DNA of 64,000 bases from Inquilinus limosus (GTDB lineage: Bacteria; Pseudomonadota; Alphaproteobacteria; DSM-16000; Inquilinaceae): NCBI RefSeq assembly GCF_002195995.1, contig NZ_NHON01000029.1, positions 1 through 64,000 of the forward strand, in the 5' to 3' direction. Shown piece by piece: positions 60,432 to 64,000 of this stretch (its first letter is position 1; every line of letters begins with the position of its first letter). The notes under the pieces were generated by a model. That model saw nothing but the letters and a program-made list of their open reading frames with translations, ran no database searches and was not told the DNA's origin. A program made the position numbers and the translations under genes.

Positions 60432-62897
60432 ATGCCCGAGGGAAGCTGGGGGCCGCAGGAGCGGCTGGTGGTGGTCGGCAACGGCATGGCCGGGATGCGG
60501 GCGGTGGAGGAGCTGCTGGCCCGCGCGCCCGGCCGCTACGCCGTCACCGTGTTCGGCGCCGAGCCGCAGGTGAACTACAACCGCATCATGCTGTCGCCGG
60601 TGCTGGCCGGCGAGAAGCGGTTCGACGACATCGTCATCAACGACCGCGCCTGGTACGACGCCAACGGCATCGAGCTGCGCGCCGGCGTCAAGGTCACGGC
60701 GATCGACCGCGAGGCGCGCGAGGTGGTCGGCGCCGATGGAAGCCGTTGCCGCTACGACCGGCTGCTGCTGGCCACCGGCTCCGACCCGATCCTGATCCCG
60801 GTGCCGGGCCGCGACCTGCCCGGCGTCGTCACCTTCCGCGACATCGCCGATGTCGAGGCCATGCTGGCGGCGGCGCGCGAGGGCCGCACCCGCGCCGTGG
60901 TGATCGGCGGCGGCCTTTTGGGCCTCGAAGCCGCCAACGGCCTGCGCGCCAACGGCATGGAGGTCACCGTCCTGCACCTGATGCCGGTGCTGATGGAGCG
61001 GCAGCTCGACCCCGCCGCCGCCTATCTCCTCAAGCGCGAGCTGGAGCGACGCGGCCTGGCCGTGCTGACCGAGGCCGACACCGCCGCAATCGAAGGCGAC
61101 GGCAAGGTCGAGGCGGTGCGGCTGAAGGATGGGCGGGTGATCCCGGCCGACCTGGTGGTGATGGCGGTCGGCATCCGCCCGGCCACGGCGCTGGCCCGCG
61201 AGGCCGGCCTGGCGGTCGAGCGCGGCGTCGTGGTCGACGACCGCATGACCACCTCCGACCCCTGCATCCTGGCGGTCGGCGAATGCGTGCAGCACCAGGG
61301 CCGGACCTATGGCCTCGTGGCGCCGCTCTACGAGATGGCCCGGATCTGCGCCGACCAGCTGGCCGGCACGGCCGAGAGCGAATACCGCGGCTCGGTCACC
61401 TCGACCAAGCTGAAGGTCACCGGCATCGACGTGTTCTCGGCCGGCGACTTCCAGGGCGGCGAGGATTGCGAGGACATCGTGTTCCGCGACGCCGCCCGCG
61501 GCGTCTACAAGCGGCTGGTGCTGAAGGGCGACCGCATCGCCGGCGCCGTGCTGTATGGCGACACCGCCGACGGCGCCTGGTTCTTCCAGATGCTGCGCGA
61601 GGGCCGGGACGTGGCGCCGCTGCGCGACGGGCTGATCTTCGGCCAGGCGCTGGCGGCCGCCGGGGGTGCGGCGCCGGACCCTAAGCAGGCCGTTGCCGCC
61701 CTGCCGCCGGAGGCGGAGATCTGCGGCTGCAACGGCGTCTGCAAGGGCACCATCGTCCAGGCGATCGGCGAGAAGGGGCTGACCAGTCTGGACGCGGTGC
61801 GGGCCCACACCAAGGCGTCGTCCTCCTGCGGCTCCTGCACCGGGCTGGTCGAGAGCCTGCTGGCGGTGACGCTGGGCGACGGCTACGAGGGCGGGCCGAA
61901 GGTCAAGGCGGTCTGCGGCTGCACCGATTTCGGCCATGACGAGGTGCGGCGGCTGATCCTGGCGCGCGAGCTGCGGTCGATCCCGGCGGTGATGCAGGAG
62001 CTGGGCTGGCGCACGCCGCATGGCTGCGCCAAGTGCCGGCCGGCGCTGAACTACTACCTGATCTGCGCCTGGCCGGGCGAGTACCGCGACGACCAGCAGT
62101 CCCGATTCATCAACGAGCGGGTGCACGCCAACATCCAGAAGGACGGCACCTATTCGGTGGTGCCGCGGATGTGGGGCGGCGTCACCAGCGCCAAGGAGCT
62201 GCGGGCGATCGCCGATGTGGTCGACCGCTACCAGATCCCGTCGGTGAAGGTGACCGGCGGCCAGCGCATCGACCTGCTGGGCGTGAGGAAGGAGCAGCTG
62301 CCGGATGTGTGGCGCGACCTGAACGCCGCCGGCATGGTCTCCGGCCACGCCTATGGCAAGGCGCTGCGCACGGTGAAGACCTGCGTCGGGTCGGAATGGT
62401 GCCGCTTCGGCACCCAGGATTCGACCGCGATGGGCATCGCGCTGGAGCGGATGAGCTGGGGCAGCTGGACCCCGCACAAGTTCAAGATGGCGGTGTCCGG
62501 CTGCCCGCGGAACTGCGCCGAGGCGACGATCAAGGATTTCGGCCTGATCGCGGTCGACAGCGGCTGGGAGCTGCATGTCGGCGGCAATGGCGGCATCAAG
62601 CTGCGCGGCACCGACTTCCTGTGCAAGGTCGAGACCGAGGCCGAGGTGCTGGAATATTGCGGCGCCTTCATGCAGCTGCACCGCGAGGAGTCGCATTATC
62701 TGGAGCGCACCGCGCCCTGGATCGAGCGGGTCGGGCTGGATCACGTCAAGCGCCGGGTGGTCGAGGATGCGGAGTCGCGCCGGCGGCTGCACGCCCGGTT
62801 CCTGCATTCCCAGCAATTCGCGCAAGCGGATCCCTGGGCCGAACGCGCCGGGGGCGCCGAGGCGCACGAATTCCGCAGCCTGGCCGAGGTGGAATGA
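60432..62897 (+). CDS. nirB: Assimilatory nitrite reductase large subunit NirB
   Basis: An 821-residue NAD(P)H-dependent siroheme nitrite reductase. FAD/NAD domain (VVVGNGMAGMRAVEELL at the N-terminus), a BFD-type [2Fe-2S] region (CGCNGVCKG and CGSCTG), and a C-terminal siroheme domain with the four cluster ligands C651, C657 (TCVGSEWCR), C691 and C695 (CPRNC), spaced C-x5-C-x33-C-x3-C as required. It reduces nitrite to ammonium in the cytoplasm. The stop codon overlaps the nirD start. Confidence 0.96.
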   Translation: MPEGSWGPQERLVVVGNGMAGMRAVEELLARAPGRYAVTVFGAEPQVNYNRIMLSPVLAGEKRFDDIVINDRAWYDANGIELRAGVKVTAIDREAREVVGADGSRCRYDRLLLATGSDPILIPVPGRDLPGVVTFRDIADVEAMLAAAREGRTRAVVIGGGLLGLEAANGLRANGMEVTVLHLMPVLMERQLDPAAAYLLKRELERRGLAVLTEADTAAIEGDGKVEAVRLKDGRVIPADLVVMAVGIRPATALAREAGLAVERGVVVDDRMTTSDPCILAVGECVQHQGRTYGLVAPLYEMARICADQLAGTAESEYRGSVTSTKLKVTGIDVFSAGDFQGGEDCEDIVFRDAARGVYKRLVLKGDRIAGAVLYGDTADGAWFFQMLREGRDVAPLRDGLIFGQALAAAGGAAPDPKQAVAALPPEAEICGCNGVCKGTIVQAIGEKGLTSLDAVRAHTKASSSCGSCTGLVESLLAVTLGDGYEGGPKVKAVCGCTDFGHDEVRRLILARELRSIPAVMQELGWRTPHGCAKCRPALNYYLICAWPGEYRDDQQSRFINERVHANIQKDGTYSVVPRMWGGVTSAKELRAIADVVDRYQIPSVKVTGGQRIDLLGVRKEQLPDVWRDLNAAGMVSGHAYGKALRTVKTCVGSEWCRFGTQDSTAMGIALERMSWGSWTPHKFKMAVSGCPRNCAEATIKDFGLIAVDSGWELHVGGNGGIKLRGTDFLCKVETEAEVLEYCGAFMQLHREESHYLERTAPWIERVGLDHVKRRVVEDAESRRRLHARFLHSQQFAQADPWAERAGGAEAHEFRSLAEVE

Positions 62898-63235
62898 TGA
62901 TGCCGCTGTGGATCGATGTCGGCGGGATCGAGGACATCCCGCCGCTGGGCGCCCGGGTGGTGAAGAGCCCGGAGGGCGACATCGCCCTGTTCCGCACCGC
63001 CGACGACCGGGTCTTCGCGCTGTACGACCGCTGCCCGCACAAGGGCGGACCGCTGTCGCAGGGCATCGTGCACGGCACCAGCGTCACCTGCCCGCTGCAC
63101 GCCTGGGTGATCAGCCTGGAGACCGGGTCGGTCGAGGGGCCGGACGAGGGCTGCGTCCACCGCATCGCGGTCGAGCTGCAGGCCGGCCGCATCCGCCTCG
63201 GCCTGCCGGCGCCGCGGCTGGTCGCCAATGGCTGA
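62894..63235 (+). CDS. nirD: Nitrite reductase small subunit NirD (Rieske-type)
   Basis: A 113-residue protein. Unlike E. coli NirD, it keeps the Rieske ligands: C47-x-H49 in DRCPHKGGP and C66-x2-H69 in TCPLHAWV, so it can bind a [2Fe-2S] cluster. Its start (ATG at 62894, in an MMM run) overlaps the nirB stop by four bases, and its end overlaps the nasA start by eight bases. It forms the functional nitrite reductase with NirB. Confidence 0.93.
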   Translation: MMMPLWIDVGGIEDIPPLGARVVKSPEGDIALFRTADDRVFALYDRCPHKGGPLSQGIVHGTSVTCPLHAWVISLETGSVEGPDEGCVHRIAVELQAGRIRLGLPAPRLVANG

Positions 63236-64000
63236 GACCCGCACCACCTGCCCCTATTGCGGCGTCGGCTGCGGGGTTGTCGTCGCGGGTGGCGCTGATG
63301 CGTTGTCTCTCCCGTCCTCGCCGTCATTGCGAGGAGGCGGAGCCGACGAAGCAATCCAGGGGCCGGTTCGCGCTGGCCCTGGATTGCTTCGCTTCGCTCG
63401 CAATGACGATGTTGGAAATTCCGAGACGATCGCGTCCGGCGGGAGAGGTAACGCAAAAGACCTGGCTGTCTCAGGCGACCCGATCCACCCGGCGAATTTC
63501 GGGCGGCTCTGCTCCAAGGGCGGGGCGCTGGGCGAGACGCTGGGGCTGGAGGGGCGGCTGCTCGACCCGATGATCGGCGGCCGCACGGCAAGCTGGGACG
63601 AGGCGCTCGACCGCGTCGCCGCCGGCTTCGCCAAAGCCATCGAAGAGCACGGGCCGGACTCCGTGGCCTTCTACGTCTCCGGCCAGCTGCTGACCGAGGA
63701 CTACTACGTCGCCAACAAGCTGATGAAGGGCTTCATCGGCTCCGGCAACATCGACACCAATTCCCGGCTGTGCATGGCCTCCTCGGTCGCCGGCCATCGC
63801 CGCGCCTTCGGCGGCGACGTGGTGCCGGGCTGCTACGAGGATTGGGAGCAGGCGGATCTCGCCATCTATGTCGGCTCCAACGCCGCCTGGTGCCACCCGA
63901 TCCTGCACCGCCGCCTGCTGGCGGCGCGGGAGAAGCGCGGCACCCGGATCGTGGTGATCGACCCGCGCCGCACCGCCACCTGCGACGAGGCCGACCTCCA
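63228..64000 (+). CDS. nasA: Assimilatory nitrate reductase catalytic subunit NasA, 3' end outside the window
   Basis: The N-terminal 257 residues of a molybdopterin oxidoreductase. C8, C11 and C15 (TCPYCGVGCG) and C95 (GRLCSKGG) are the four [4Fe-4S] ligands; later segments such as IDTNSRLCMASSVAGHRRAF and AIYVGSNAAWCHP match NasA. The spacing C15-C95 is much larger than the usual 25-40 residues because a palindromic repeat (63322-63408) is inserted here in frame. The loop would be surface exposed, so the enzyme may remain active. The gene overlaps nirD by eight bases and continues beyond the window. Confidence 0.9.
   Translation, partial: MAETRTTCPYCGVGCGVVVAGGADALSLPSSPSLRGGGADEAIQGPVRAGPGLLRFARNDDVGNSETIASGGRGNAKDLAVSGDPIHPANFGRLCSKGGALGETLGLEGRLLDPMIGGRTASWDEALDRVAAGFAKAIEEHGPDSVAFYVSGQLLTEDYYVANKLMKGFIGSGNIDTNSRLCMASSVAGHRRAFGGDVVPGCYEDWEQADLAIYVGSNAAWCHPILHRRLLAAREKRGTRIVVIDPRRTATCDEADL
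63322..63408. repeat. Palindromic repeat, family II, copy C, inside nasA
   Basis: An 87-bp intact member: CGTCATTGCGAGGAGGCGGA at the left, CTTCGCTTCGCTCGCAATGA plus CG at the right. It is a whole number of codons and carries no stop in the nasA frame, contributing about 29 residues (including LRGGGADEAIQGP and GLLRFARND). Intergenic copies A and B lie at 24.4 and 26.0 kb; copy B is 88 bp. Confidence 0.93.

Overview
The window is about 64 kb of GC-rich DNA (roughly 70% G+C by eye), densely packed with genes and with strong third-position GC bias. The content points to an alphaproteobacterium, probably Rhodospirillales or a similar soil group. The evidence is an ATP12-type F1-ATPase assembly chaperone, a TamA/TamB pair, a NasT/NasS nitrate regulatory pair, a DUF1127 protein beside a GcvA-type LysR regulator, and several families of palindromic intergenic repeats. 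No rRNA, tRNA, CRISPR array, prophage or transposase gene was found.

Layout, left to right. 0-4 kb: end of an AI-2E family transporter, a palindromic repeat, and typA/bipA. 4-10.3 kb: tamA-tamB outer-membrane assembly pair. 10.6-13.5 kb: a small repeat-containing protein, then oxyR divergent from ahpC-ahpD. 13.5-16.6 kb: three-gene FecBCD-like iron-siderophore ABC importer. 16.6-26 kb: FUSC transporter, DapA-family lyase, DUF2333 protein, hemolysin III protein, a secreted beta-propeller (LVIVD) protein, DUF1127 protein and a LysR regulator, with several palindromic repeats between them. 26.2-35.4 kb: a nine-gene nucleoside uptake and salvage operon (BMP-type ABC importer, cytidine deaminase, thymidine phosphorylase, DMT transporter, adenosine deaminase, RidA) behind a TGACC-N4-GGTCA operator-like dyad. 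35.4-41 kb: ParD/ParE module with a perfect palindromic operator, signal peptidase I, a PhyH oxygenase divergent from an AraC regulator, a Sel1/peptidoglycan-binding lipoprotein, and a GNAT acetyltransferase gene broken by a 28-bp tandem duplication. 41-55.1 kb: mostly housekeeping and accessory genes (pirin, LysR/TauE pair, small lipoproteins, pccB, M20 amidohydrolase, ATP12, acid phosphatase, GST, dihydroxyacetone kinase). 55.2-64 kb: the assimilatory nitrate cluster nasT, nasS-nrtABD-nirBD-nasA, with nasA running off the right edge.

The nitrate cluster is the most coherent regulatory unit. Between nasT and nasS lie an NtrC-like site, a textbook sigma-54 promoter, two consecutive hairpins with six-base loops (the first loop, AATGGC, has the A1/G4 pattern of ANTAR targets), and a long intrinsic terminator just before nasS. 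This is the architecture expected for NasT antitermination, with nitrogen limitation (NtrC/sigma-54) and nitrate (NasS/NasT) acting together. The sensor gene nasS lies downstream of the attenuator its partner should read through.

The most unusual observation is in nasA. An 87-bp member of the same palindromic repeat family found between genes elsewhere in the window sits inside the coding sequence, in frame and without a stop. It falls between the third and fourth cysteines of the N-terminal iron-sulfur motif, and resembles the palindromic elements known to insert into Rickettsia proteins. Two copies of a second repeat family have identical outer arms but a central 26 bp that is exactly inverted.
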